64,000 nt of DNA from JAOPZW01 sp963851295 (GTDB taxonomy: Bacteria > Actinomycetota > Thermoleophilia > Solirubrobacterales > Solirubrobacteraceae). The position numbers were made by a program, and so were the translations under genes. Within the stretch, counting starts at the first letter, position 1; each line of letters opens with the position of its first letter. Location of the stretch: positions 1-64,000 of the forward strand of contig CAWKOS010000011.1 in NCBI GenBank assembly GCA_963851295.1. The letters run 5' to 3'. The notes beneath the pieces are model-generated. The model ran no database searches and was not told the DNA's origin. It was given only the letters and a program-made list of their open reading frames with translations. This document shows positions 1 through 7,053 of this stretch, piece after piece.

Positions 1-301
1 CCGCCAACGGCACGGTGTGCGCGAGCAGGTCGCGGTAGCGCTGGATGTCGCGCACATATGTTGAAGGATCGGGGCGGAGGCGCAGCGCCCAGACGAGCCC
101 GTCGTTGACGCCCGTGCGTACCTTGATCTTGTCTGCGCGCGCCTGGCGTCGGATCTCCGCGCGCCACGCATCGACGTCCATGACCTCATCGGGGCTGTGG
201 ACCACCTGGCCGCTCGCAAGCAACTGGCCGTAGTCGTCCCGGCGGTTGACACGCTCTATGAGACGCTCGATGCGTCGTCGGATGTCGACGGGATCGTGCA
301 C
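1..301 (-). CDS. Unknown protein, N-terminal part, truncated by window edge
   Basis: An open frame enters from a GTG at 299-301 and runs off the left edge, giving about 100 residues with normal composition: a charged N-terminus (residues 1-25 rich in Arg/Asp) and an Arg/Lys-rich middle. I do not recognise the family. The start is uncertain because the frame stays open upstream and no good ribosome-binding site is visible. GC is visibly lower here than in the rest of the window, and the gene lies just beyond the 3' end of a tRNA gene, a common insertion position for mobile islands, so foreign origin is possible. No integrase is visible in the part shown. Confidence 0.5.
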   Translation of the reverse strand, partial: MHDPVDIRRRIERLIERVNRRDDYGQLLASGQVVHSPDEVMDVDAWRAEIRRQARADKIKVRTGVNDGLVWALRLRPDPSTYVRDIQRYRDLLAHTVPLA

Positions 302-461
302 GACGTGGCGACTCGATGATGCCCGATCCGCGACCCCGCACCGGCATTTGCCGGTCCGAGACGACGCTGAAAAGGCAGGAAAAGGCAGACGGGACGGTCT
401 GGGCCGATCAGGCGTTTGGAGAGACCTACGCCCAAACCGCCTGTTTACAGGCCTTTCGCAG

Positions 462-534
462 TGGCGAGACCCGGACTCGAACCGGGGACACCACGATTTT
501 CAGTCGTGTGCTCTACCAACTGAGCTATCTCGCC
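462..534 (-). tRNA. tRNA-Phe (GAA)
   Basis: A 73-nt cloverleaf reads on the minus strand. The 7-bp acceptor stem is GGCGAGA/TCTCGCC with discriminator A. The D arm contains AGCTCAGTTGGTAGAGC, the anticodon stem is CACGA/TCGTG around loop CTGAAAA (anticodon GAA, phenylalanine), and the T arm contains GGTTCGAGTCC. The 3' CCA is not fully encoded. A short hairpin (GCCTG-TTTA-CAGGC, 439-452) lies 10 nt downstream and may serve as terminator. Confidence 0.96.
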
Positions 535-571
535 GAGGGTGGATCAGGGTACCGCGCGGGTGGTCGCTACC

Positions 572-1892
572 GTGGCGCGGGTGGACGGCCGCCGCGCGCC
601 CCTCATCGCCGCCGGGATCGCGGTCGCCGTGGTCCTCATCGCGCTCGCGGTCGTGCTTCTGCTGCGCGGTCGCGACGACAAGCCCACGCAGGGCGCGAAG
701 GCCGAGCCGCTCGCCTACGTCCCCGCGGCGACAGCGGACGTCGTCTACGACCTCGACACGAGCGCGCCGATCCTCGGGCTCGCGGTGGCGCAGCTCGTCC
801 CGCGGATCACCCACGACGCGCTGAGCGCCGACCAGGTGCAGAGGCTGCTGGGCGGCAGGGCGGTGATCGCGACCGACGGCGCGAAGGCGTGGGCCGCGTT
901 CGCCACGAAGGAGCCCGCGCCGGAAGCACAACCCCCGGCGGCGGCCGCGGCGCGCGACGGGGTCGTCGTCGTGGCGCCCACGCAGGCCGACCTCGACCAG
1001 GCGCTGAAGGCCGGCAGCGCGCCGTCCGCGCGCTACGCCCGGGCGACGTTCGACAAGCGCTTCGCCGGCCTGCCGAAGGACGCGGGCGCGCGCGTCGCCT
1101 TCGACCCGCGCCCGCTGCTGGCCGGGCGCTCGAAGGAGGTCGCGGCGACGAAGTGGGGGCGGTCGCTCAGGGACGGCGCGGCGGTCCTCGCGACGCAGGG
1201 TTCGGAGCTCCGCGTGCCGTTCAGAGTCGAAGCGGACCCCGTCGGGCTCACAGCCCGACGACCTCCCGACGGCCACCGGTCCGCAGCCTCCGCAGGCCCG
1301 CGGCGACGCGCCCCTCACCGTCGGCCTCAGAGACCCCGCCCAGACCCTGCGCTTCGTCCGCGCCGCCGGGCTGTTCCCCGAGCTCGACCTCCTCGACCAG
1401 CTCCCGGGCTTCCTCAAGCCCGACCTCGACGACCTCGGGCCGAACGGCACCCTCACGGCCCAGAGCCTCGACCTCGGCCGCGTCACCCTCAGGTCCGAGC
1501 CCCCCGACCCCGGCGACTGGTCGAGCAAGCTCGGCCGCATCGACGCCCTCGCGGGCCTCGCCGGCAAGGCGCTGCTCGGCGGCCTGAGCATCGACCACAA
1601 GGACGGCGTCTACACGATCACGCAGGACAGGGAACTGGTCGCCCGGGTCGCGGTCTACGGCCGGGCGCTCGTGCTCTCCAACGACCCGAATGCGGACCTG
1701 AAGGCAGCGGCGGCGGCGCCGGCGGCGCCCGTGCCTGCGGGCGCTGCCGGCGCGCTCACCGCCCGTCTGCGATCGAGTCTCCTGGCCACCCAGGTCCCGG
1801 AGCTCGTTCGCGACCGCCTCGGTGACGTGACCGGGTGGGCGCGAGCCGAGCTCACCGGCGTCACCGGCGAGCTGCGGCTGGCGGTGGGCTGA
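572..1892 (+). pseudogene. Membrane-anchored secreted protein, split by a one-base frameshift
   Basis: The first part starts at one of several in-frame GTG codons (539, 572, 581). It has one N-terminal membrane helix (about residues 10-30, IAAGIAVAVVLIALAVVLLL) followed by an extracytoplasmic region. Around 1237-1240 the coding potential moves to another frame and continues to a stop at 1892. Removing one C from the run at 1237-1240 joins ...ADP to SGSQPDDLP... and gives a protein of about 440 residues. The style (anchor, then alternating short hydrophobic strands with residues such as DQLPGFLKPDL) resembles DUF3352-type proteins of Solirubrobacterales, but this is from memory. The 3' end overlaps the convergent M23 gene by 32 bp. 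A sequencing indel is more likely than real decay. Confidence 0.6.
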
Positions 1893-2835
1893 CGTCCCAG
1901 CTCTTCAGCAGCGGCAGCGGGTCGATGGGATGCGAGCTCCCATCGACCCGCCATCCGCCCTCCCAAACCTCGAAGTGCAGATGCGGCCCCGTGGCGTCGC
2001 CCGTCATGCCCACGTTGCAGAGCTGCTGGCCGGCGAGCACGGGCTGCTCGGGGGCGACCAGCGTCGAGCCCTTCTGGCAGTGGGCGAAGAAGTAGTCGTA
2101 GCCGTCGGAGCCCTTCTCGACGATGTAGTAGCCGGCCGCCTTGGCCTGGTAGTCGGTGAACGAGATCGAGCCGGCGACGGGCGCCACCACGGGCACGCCC
2201 TCGGCGGCGAGGATGTCCTGGCCCTGGTGCGTGTAGCCCTTGCGCGGCGCGCCGAAGGCCTCGCCGTAGCTGTGCGGTCCGTTGACCGGGAAGACGTGGC
2301 CCGAGGGGTCGGGCAGCGGCGCCGGCGCCGGCTTGGGCGCGCGCACCGTCAGCGTCGTCAGGCCCGGCGAGCTGGCCGTGCGCGCGAGCACGGTCCCGCG
2401 CAGGCCGCGCACGTGCAGGCGCACGCGATAGCGCCCCGGGGCGAGCGTCGTCCCCGCCGGCCACGGCGCGACGACGCGCTCTCCGACCGGAACCGTGCCG
2501 AGGTCGATGCGGACGATCGAGCCGGTTTCGGTCTGGGGCATCAGGACCACGCGGGCGTTGACCGTGGCGGCCCCGGGCTCGTCGATGCGCAGGGCGATCT
2601 TCGGCAGGTCGGGGGAGACGACGACCTGCGGGCCGACGCGGAAGTACCGCGCGCGCGGCGCCAGCACGCGCGCGCGCGTGACCGGCGCGCCGTACTGGGT
2701 GCCGCCCTCGACCGACGGGCCGACGGTCCCGCCGCCCTGCCCGCGCGCGGCGGCGCCGGCGCCGGGCGCGAGCGCCAAGAGCAGCGCGGCGATCCCGGCC
2801 GTCCCGCCGGCGAGCATGCGAAGGCTTCCTGCCAT
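1861..2835 (-). CDS. M23 family metallopeptidase (LytM/DD-endopeptidase-like), secreted
   Basis: 324 residues with a signal peptide (about residues 1-30, ending GAAARG). A beta-rich middle region (about 50-165) is followed by a Pro/Ala linker and a C-terminal peptidase M23 domain. The zinc and catalytic residues are visible: H203-x3-D207 in THQGQD, H252 in FFAHC, and the HLH motif (H285, H287) in GPHLHFEVWEGGW. M23 enzymes cleave peptidoglycan cross-bridges, so a role in wall remodelling is expected; substrate is not deducible. The intact metal site argues for an active enzyme rather than a degenerate EnvC-type activator. The gene follows the helicase gene by 95 bp on the same strand and may have its own promoter. 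Confidence 0.9.
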   Translation of the reverse strand: MAGSLRMLAGGTAGIAALLLALAPGAGAAARGQGGGTVGPSVEGGTQYGAPVTRARVLAPRARYFRVGPQVVVSPDLPKIALRIDEPGAATVNARVVLMPQTETGSIVRIDLGTVPVGERVVAPWPAGTTLAPGRYRVRLHVRGLRGTVLARTASSPGLTTLTVRAPKPAPAPLPDPSGHVFPVNGPHSYGEAFGAPRKGYTHQGQDILAAEGVPVVAPVAGSISFTDYQAKAAGYYIVEKGSDGYDYFFAHCQKGSTLVAPEQPVLAGQQLCNVGMTGDATGPHLHFEVWEGGWRVDGSSHPIDPLPLLKSWDVSPPPAAARR

Positions 2836-2930
2836 GCCTTCAAGGTCGGCGCCCTCGGCCTGCGCGACCCCGACACAGCGTCAATGCACAGCTTTGAAGC
2901 TGCTCAACCTTCAGCGAACCTGCACAAGGC

Positions 2931-5207
2931 TCATGTCTGCAGCATCCGTGCCATCAGCTCGGCCGCGCCCGCCTTCGAGAGCGGCTCGTTGAGGTTGCCG
3001 CACTTCGGCGACTGCACGCACGACGGGCAGCCGGCCTCACAGGGGCACTCGGTGATCAGCCGGTGGGCGTCCTCGACGAGCACGTCGAAGTTGCGAAAGC
3101 CCTGCAGCGTGATGCCGACCCCGCCCGGGTGCCCGTCGTAGATGAAGATCGTCGGGCGCCCGGTCTGCGGGTGGAAGTTCGTCGACAGCCCGCCGATGTC
3201 CCAGCGGTCGCACATCGCCAGCAGCGGCAGCACGGCGATCTGCGTGTGCTCGGCCGCATGCAGGGCGCCGAGCAGCACGTCGTGCGGGAAGTCGGCCAGC
3301 AGCTCCTCGTCGAGCTCGTACCAGAGCGCCTGCGTGGTGAACGAATACGACGGCAGGTCGAGCGCGTGCAGGTCGATGACCTCGTGGTCGGGCAGGCGCT
3401 TGCGCTGGTAGGCGTGGACCTGCTCGGTCACCGTCACGCGGCCGAAGCTCAGCGTCACCCCGAGCGCCTCGCGGCGGTCGAGCAGGCGCTCGATCTCCAT
3501 GTCGGTCTCGCGCTTGGGTTGCGTGTACCAGTTGCCGTCGAAGGGGTCGACGAGCGCGCGGCGGCCCTCGAGGTCCAGCTCGCGGACCTCGTAGGAGCGC
3601 CCGAGGTGCAGGTAGACGGCGCCGTCGTGGATCGTGTTGGGCGCGCGCGAGGCCTCGACCGTGCCGAGCAGCTCGCCGCTGGAGACGTCGACGACGGCGA
3701 CGCTGTCCGGCGAGGCCGAGCGCAGCGACACGCGCGCGGCGGGGAAGTCCTCGGGGTGGCGCAGCAGGTACTTGCCGCCGCGCTCGACGAGCTGCCCCTG
3801 GGAGACGAGCAGGTCCGCGTAGGCCTGCCAGCGCGGCCCGAGCGTCTCAGCGTCGTCCTCGCCGAGCGGTCCCTCGTGCGCCGCGCACAGCAGGTGCGCG
3901 AGGTGGATCGGCTCGTTCTCGTGCCAGACGATCGCGGCCTCGACGGGGCGGTCGAGGAACTCGTCGGGGTGGCGGCAGAAGAACTGGTCCAGCGCGTCCT
4001 CGCCCGCGATGTAGACCGCCAGCCCGCGGCCGCGCCGGCCGGCGCGGCCCCACATCTGGCGCAGCGAGGCGACGGTGCCCGGGAAGGTCACGCACACGGC
4101 GGCGTCGAGCGCGCCGATGTCGATGCCCAGCTCGAGGGCATCGGTCGTCACGACGGCGAGCAGCTCGCCGGCGGTCAGGCGCGCCTCGAGCTCGCGGCGC
4201 TGCTGGGGCGTGTAGCCGGCGCGGTAGGGCGCGACCCGCTCGCCGAGCTCGGGCCCCAGCTCCTCGCGCACGAGCCGCGCCACGAGCTCGACCGCCTTGC
4301 GCGACTTGATGAAGCAGATCGTCCGCGCGCCCTCGCGCACGAGCTCGGCCAGCAGCTCGGCCGCCTCGCCCAGCGCGCTGCGGCGCAGCTGCAGCGCCTC
4401 GTCGACCACCGGCGGGTTCCACATCGCGATCTGGCGCCGCGCGCCGGGCGAGCCGTCCTCGTCGACGAGCCGGACGTCGTCGAAGCCGGTCAGGCGCTCG
4501 GCGAGCTCGACCGGGTTGGCGATCGTGGCGCTGGCGAGCAGGAAGCGCGGCGTCGTCCCGTAGGCCGCGGCGATCCGCCGCAGCCGCCGCAGCACGTTGG
4601 CGACGTGCGCGCCGAAGACGCCGCGGTAGACGTGCGCCTCGTCGACCACGACGACGGCGAGGTTGGCGAAGAAGTCGGCCCACGCGGGGTGGTTGGGCAG
4701 GATCCCGACGTGGAGCATGTCCGGGTTCGTGAGCACGAGGTTCGAGCGCCGGCGAATGGCCTGGCGCTCCTCGCGGCGGGTGTCGCCGTCGTAGATGGCG
4801 GCGCGCACCTGCTTGGGCAGGCCGAAGGCGTTCAGGGCGCGGGCCTGGTCCTGGGCCAGCGCCTTGGTCGGGTAGAGGTACAGCGCGCGCGCCTTGGCGT
4901 CGCTGCACAGGACCTCGAGCGTCGGGAGGTTGAAGCACAGCGACTTGCCGCTCGCGGTACCCGTGGTGACGATCGTCGTCGCCTCCCACGCCTCCCGCAG
5001 GGCCTGCGCCTGGTGGACGTAGAGCGCGTCCACCCCGGCGTTGGTCAGCGCCTCGCGGACCTTGGGGTGGAGGTCGTGCGGCGCCTCCGCGAAGCGCGCC
5101 GCCCGCGCCCCCTCGAAGGCCTCGCGCACGAGACGATCGTCAGAGCGCCCGGCCTCCAGCAGGGCGCTCCACGGCTCGGTGCTGCGGGTGACGGCCACCC
5201 GCTCCAT
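2931..5207 (-). CDS. DEAD/DEAH-box helicase with C-terminal DUF1998/MZB zinc region (MrfA/Hrq1-like)
   Basis: 758 residues. Helicase motifs run in order: Q-type motif YVHQAQA (about 63), Walker A TGTASGKS (82-89), PTKALAQDQ (113), DEAH (189-192), SATI (about 225), the second RecA domain with TTDALELGIDIG and GRAGRRGRG. The C-terminal region has the four-cysteine cluster CPCEAGCPSCVQSPKCGN typical of the MrfA/Hrq1 zinc-binding domain. In B. subtilis MrfA acts in mitomycin-type adduct repair and unwinds DNA 3'-5'; the same general role in crosslink repair is inferred here. Length and architecture fit the family. The ATG at 5207 gives the N-terminus expected for the group. Downstream M23 and upstream toxin genes are functionally unrelated. 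Confidence 0.93.
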   Translation of the reverse strand: MERVAVTRSTEPWSALLEAGRSDDRLVREAFEGARAARFAEAPHDLHPKVREALTNAGVDALYVHQAQALREAWEATTIVTTGTASGKSLCFNLPTLEVLCSDAKARALYLYPTKALAQDQARALNAFGLPKQVRAAIYDGDTRREERQAIRRRSNLVLTNPDMLHVGILPNHPAWADFFANLAVVVVDEAHVYRGVFGAHVANVLRRLRRIAAAYGTTPRFLLASATIANPVELAERLTGFDDVRLVDEDGSPGARRQIAMWNPPVVDEALQLRRSALGEAAELLAELVREGARTICFIKSRKAVELVARLVREELGPELGERVAPYRAGYTPQQRRELEARLTAGELLAVVTTDALELGIDIGALDAAVCVTFPGTVASLRQMWGRAGRRGRGLAVYIAGEDALDQFFCRHPDEFLDRPVEAAIVWHENEPIHLAHLLCAAHEGPLGEDDAETLGPRWQAYADLLVSQGQLVERGGKYLLRHPEDFPAARVSLRSASPDSVAVVDVSSGELLGTVEASRAPNTIHDGAVYLHLGRSYEVRELDLEGRRALVDPFDGNWYTQPKRETDMEIERLLDRREALGVTLSFGRVTVTEQVHAYQRKRLPDHEVIDLHALDLPSYSFTTQALWYELDEELLADFPHDVLLGALHAAEHTQIAVLPLLAMCDRWDIGGLSTNFHPQTGRPTIFIYDGHPGGVGITLQGFRNFDVLVEDAHRLITECPCEAGCPSCVQSPKCGNLNEPLSKAGAAELMARMLQT

Positions 5208-5222
5208 CCTAGGGCGAAGCGA

Positions 5223-5630
5223 TCAGGCGCCGAGGACCTCGATCCCGGTGTGAGCGCGAACCGCGCGCGCCAACCGGGCATCGGTGGTCAGCAACGCGGC
5301 ACCGTCGTCCGCCAGCCCCTCGGCCAACGCCAGGTACGCCGCGTCGTAAGGCGAGAAGTTGTCGCGCAGCTGCCAGATGCGCGGGAGCAGGATGTCGTGC
5401 GGATAACGCGCCAGCGGGAGGTCGAGCAGATCGGCGAGGAGCTCGTCGGCACGGTCGACCGTGGCGTCGCCCTCTGCCACCAGGCGCCGTACGGCGCTCG
5501 CGATCTCGACGTCGATCAGATGAGGCGCGTGGAGGTCGAGGCCGCGCTCCGCGATGTGATCGGCGAGGACGCCCGCCACGTCGCGGTTGAGCAGGAGGTC
5601 GGTGGCCGCGCTCGCGTCGATGACGAGCAT
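5223..5630 (-). CDS. vapC: PIN-domain ribonuclease toxin (VapC/FitB type)
   Basis: 135 residues with the PIN fold signature. The first acidic residue is D5 in MLVIDASA, then E42 in HLIDVEIASAV, D96 in SPYDAAYLALAE and D117 in LTTDARLA, giving the four-acid Mg2+ site of VapC RNases. These toxins cleave tRNA or rRNA when freed from their antitoxin. The start codon overlaps the antitoxin stop by one base (TGATG), so the pair is translationally coupled. Target RNA cannot be told from sequence. Confidence 0.9.
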   Translation of the reverse strand: MLVIDASAATDLLLNRDVAGVLADHIAERGLDLHAPHLIDVEIASAVRRLVAEGDATVDRADELLADLLDLPLARYPHDILLPRIWQLRDNFSPYDAAYLALAEGLADDGAALLTTDARLARAVRAHTGIEVLGA

Positions 5631-5854
5631 CAGCGCCGATCGCGCTCGGCGCCGATGAGCTCCGCGGCCGGCGGCCCGCCGACCGGAGTCCGCGATTGGA
5701 TCCGCTCGAGCACCTGCTCGGGCGAGGGGCGGTCTGCGAGCCGCGGCAGCTCGGCCAGGATGTAATCCGAGAGCGTGCGCCCTTCACTCGCGGCGCGGAC
5801 CTTCAGTGCCTTGTGCAGGTCGTCCGGGACGTTGCGGATCTGGATCATCTTCAT
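5630..5854 (-). CDS. Ribbon-helix-helix antitoxin (FitA/VapB type)
   Basis: 74 residues. The N-terminus, MKMIQIRNVPDDLHKALKVRA, is the beta strand plus first helix of an Arc/MetJ-type RHH fold, and SEGRTLSDYILAEL is the second helix; the C-terminal 35 residues would wrap the toxin. RHH antitoxins dimerise, bind operators upstream of their own gene and neutralise the PIN partner by inserting residues into its active site. The gene is first in a two-gene operon with the PIN toxin, and repeated AGCATG boxes lie at and upstream of its start. Confidence 0.9.
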   Translation of the reverse strand: MKMIQIRNVPDDLHKALKVRAASEGRTLSDYILAELPRLADRPSPEQVLERIQSRTPVGGPPAAELIGAERDRR

Positions 5855-5885
5855 GCTGCACGCATGTTAGCATGCGCGTAGCATG
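5852..5885. promoter_or_regulatory. Probable antitoxin operator: repeated AGCATG boxes
   Basis: CATGCT at 5852-5857 is inverted relative to AGCATG at 5869-5874 and 5880-5885. The two direct boxes are 11 bp apart, about one helical turn, which suits side-by-side binding of RHH dimers. The first box overlaps the antitoxin start codon, so binding could block transcription and perhaps translation initiation. Autoregulation is inferred from the family. Confidence 0.5.
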
Positions 5886-5910
5886 TGATCGGAGCGAGCG
5901 AGCGCGGCGC

Positions 5911-6903
5911 CTACCAGCCGTGCCCGAGCGCGACGACCAGCAGCACGATGGCCACGATCGCCGCGAGCACGACGACCACGAGGTTGGCCGCCAGGGCGAT
6001 CGAGGTCCAGCGCGGTCGGCCGGACGAGCGCCCGGGGCGCTCCTCGAGGCCGTCGACAGCGTCGAGGCCGTCGACCTGGCCGTCGCGCCAGCCGACCGAG
6101 CTCGCCAGCGCACCGGTGATCAGCGTGTTGAGCGAGACGCCCTCGTGCTCGGCCACCCGCGCCAGCTCGGCGTGCAGCGACTGGGGCATGCGGACGAGCA
6201 GGCGCCCGGAGTGCGTCTGCGGCTGCTGGGGCTGGCGCTCCTCGGCCTCGCGGGTGGCCATCTCCTCGCGAGGGTACGCCTCGTCGGAGTCCTCGACAAC
6301 GGCCGCACGCATGCGGTCAACCGCGCGGCGGATGAGGCGCGAGACCTGGGCCTGGGAGAGCCCGACCTCGCGGGCGATCTCGACCTGGCTGCGGTCCTCG
6401 TAATAGCGCAGCTCGAGGATCCGCCGCTCGCGCTCGGACAGCACGCTCATGCCGGCCTCGAGCAGCGCGCGGTCCTCGGCGAGGTCGTCGGGCGCCGCGG
6501 CGGAGTGTTCGGGATCGAACTCGACGGTCGGGGCGCGCGACTGGAGGGCCGCGGAGACGTCGGCCTCAGAGGCGCCCACGGCCTCGGCCACCTCCGACGG
6601 GCTCGGCAGCCGACCCTCGCGGGCGCCGATCTCGACCTGGGCGCGGCGCGCCCGCGCGGCGAGCTCGACGACCGGGCGCGGCGCCCGGACGATGTGCGCG
6701 CGGTCGCGAAGGTGGTGGCGGATCTCGCCCTCGATGGCGGGCACGGCGACGGCGCGCAGGTCGCGCCCCCGCGAGGGCTCGAAGCGGTCGACGGCCTTGA
6801 TGAGGCCGATGGCGCCCACCTGGACGAGATCGTCCACGGGCTCGCCCCCGCGCGCATAGCGGCGCGCCACCGAGCGCACCAGACCCATGTGCTTCTCGAT
6901 CAT
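5911..6903 (-). CDS. SigB/SigF-type sigma factor fused to an RHH (HicB-like) domain and a C-terminal membrane helix
   Basis: 330 residues from the ATG at 6903. Region 2 is at about residues 1-70 (GEPVDDLVQVGAIGLIKAVDRF), region 3 at about 85-125, and region 4 at about 155-200 (LSERERRILELRYYEDRSQ... then SQAQVSRLIRRA). This is the stress/sporulation SigB/F/G class. After a Gln/Glu-rich linker comes a ribbon-helix-helix segment (about 232-268: RLLVRMPQSLHAELARVAEH, then GVSLNTLITGAL), as in HicB-type antitoxins. A hydrophobic helix (about 301-327, IALAANLVVVVLAAIVAIVL) ends the protein four residues before the C-terminus. I chose ATG 6903 because AGGAGG lies 11 nt upstream (6915-6920); a GTG at 6936 would add 11 residues but has no ribosome site. 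Sigma factors of this class are normally soluble and held by anti-sigma factors; none is adjacent here. The gene is divergent from surface-protein genes. Confidence 0.85.
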   Translation of the reverse strand: MIEKHMGLVRSVARRYARGGEPVDDLVQVGAIGLIKAVDRFEPSRGRDLRAVAVPAIEGEIRHHLRDRAHIVRAPRPVVELAARARRAQVEIGAREGRLPSPSEVAEAVGASEADVSAALQSRAPTVEFDPEHSAAAPDDLAEDRALLEAGMSVLSERERRILELRYYEDRSQVEIAREVGLSQAQVSRLIRRAVDRMRAAVVEDSDEAYPREEMATREAEERQPQQPQTHSGRLLVRMPQSLHAELARVAEHEGVSLNTLITGALASSVGWRDGQVDGLDAVDGLEERPGRSSGRPRWTSIALAANLVVVVLAAIVAIVLLVVALGHGW

Positions 6904-6998
6904 GCGCGCCCGCGCCTCCTGATGCCCCCCAGGCACATGCCGAATGTACCGGTTGGGCCACGGTGTCCGTGGGTGAACTTTTGGCCAGTATCACCGTG

Positions 6999-7022
6999 GT
7001 TTCATCGATGATTACAGGGATT
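6999..7022 (+). promoter_or_regulatory. Candidate SigB/SigF-type promoter
   Basis: GTTT (6999-7002), a 14-bp spacer and GGGATT (7017-7022) resemble the actinobacterial SigB/SigF consensus GTTT-N14-16-GGGTAT. A start site about 7 bp downstream would leave a leader of roughly 24 nt before the ATG at 7054. The neighbouring divergent gene encodes a sigma factor of this class. The second element is imperfect. Confidence 0.35.
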
Positions 7023-7053
7023 GCACGCGCCGTTCGGAGGCATGGAGTGGCCG

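Noticed and set aside
1237..1240. Programmed ribosomal frameshift at the C-run
   Set aside because: No slippery heptamer with downstream structure is evident, and similar breaks occur in unrelated genes, so sequencing indels are simpler.
3063..5765. A 900-residue open frame on the plus strand across the helicase
   Set aside because: It is the antisense of the conserved helicase and toxin genes; GC-rich codons on one strand leave the opposite frame open. No motif or start signal.
5911..6320. Separate HicB-type antitoxin gene downstream of a normal sigma gene
   Set aside because: There is no stop codon between region 4 and the RHH part, no internal start with a good ribosome site, and the linker composition is continuous, so one fused protein is the better reading.
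6937..7053. Anti-sigma factor peptide in the intergenic region
   Set aside because: No open frame with a ribosome site and plausible composition was found between the sigma gene and the 7054 gene.
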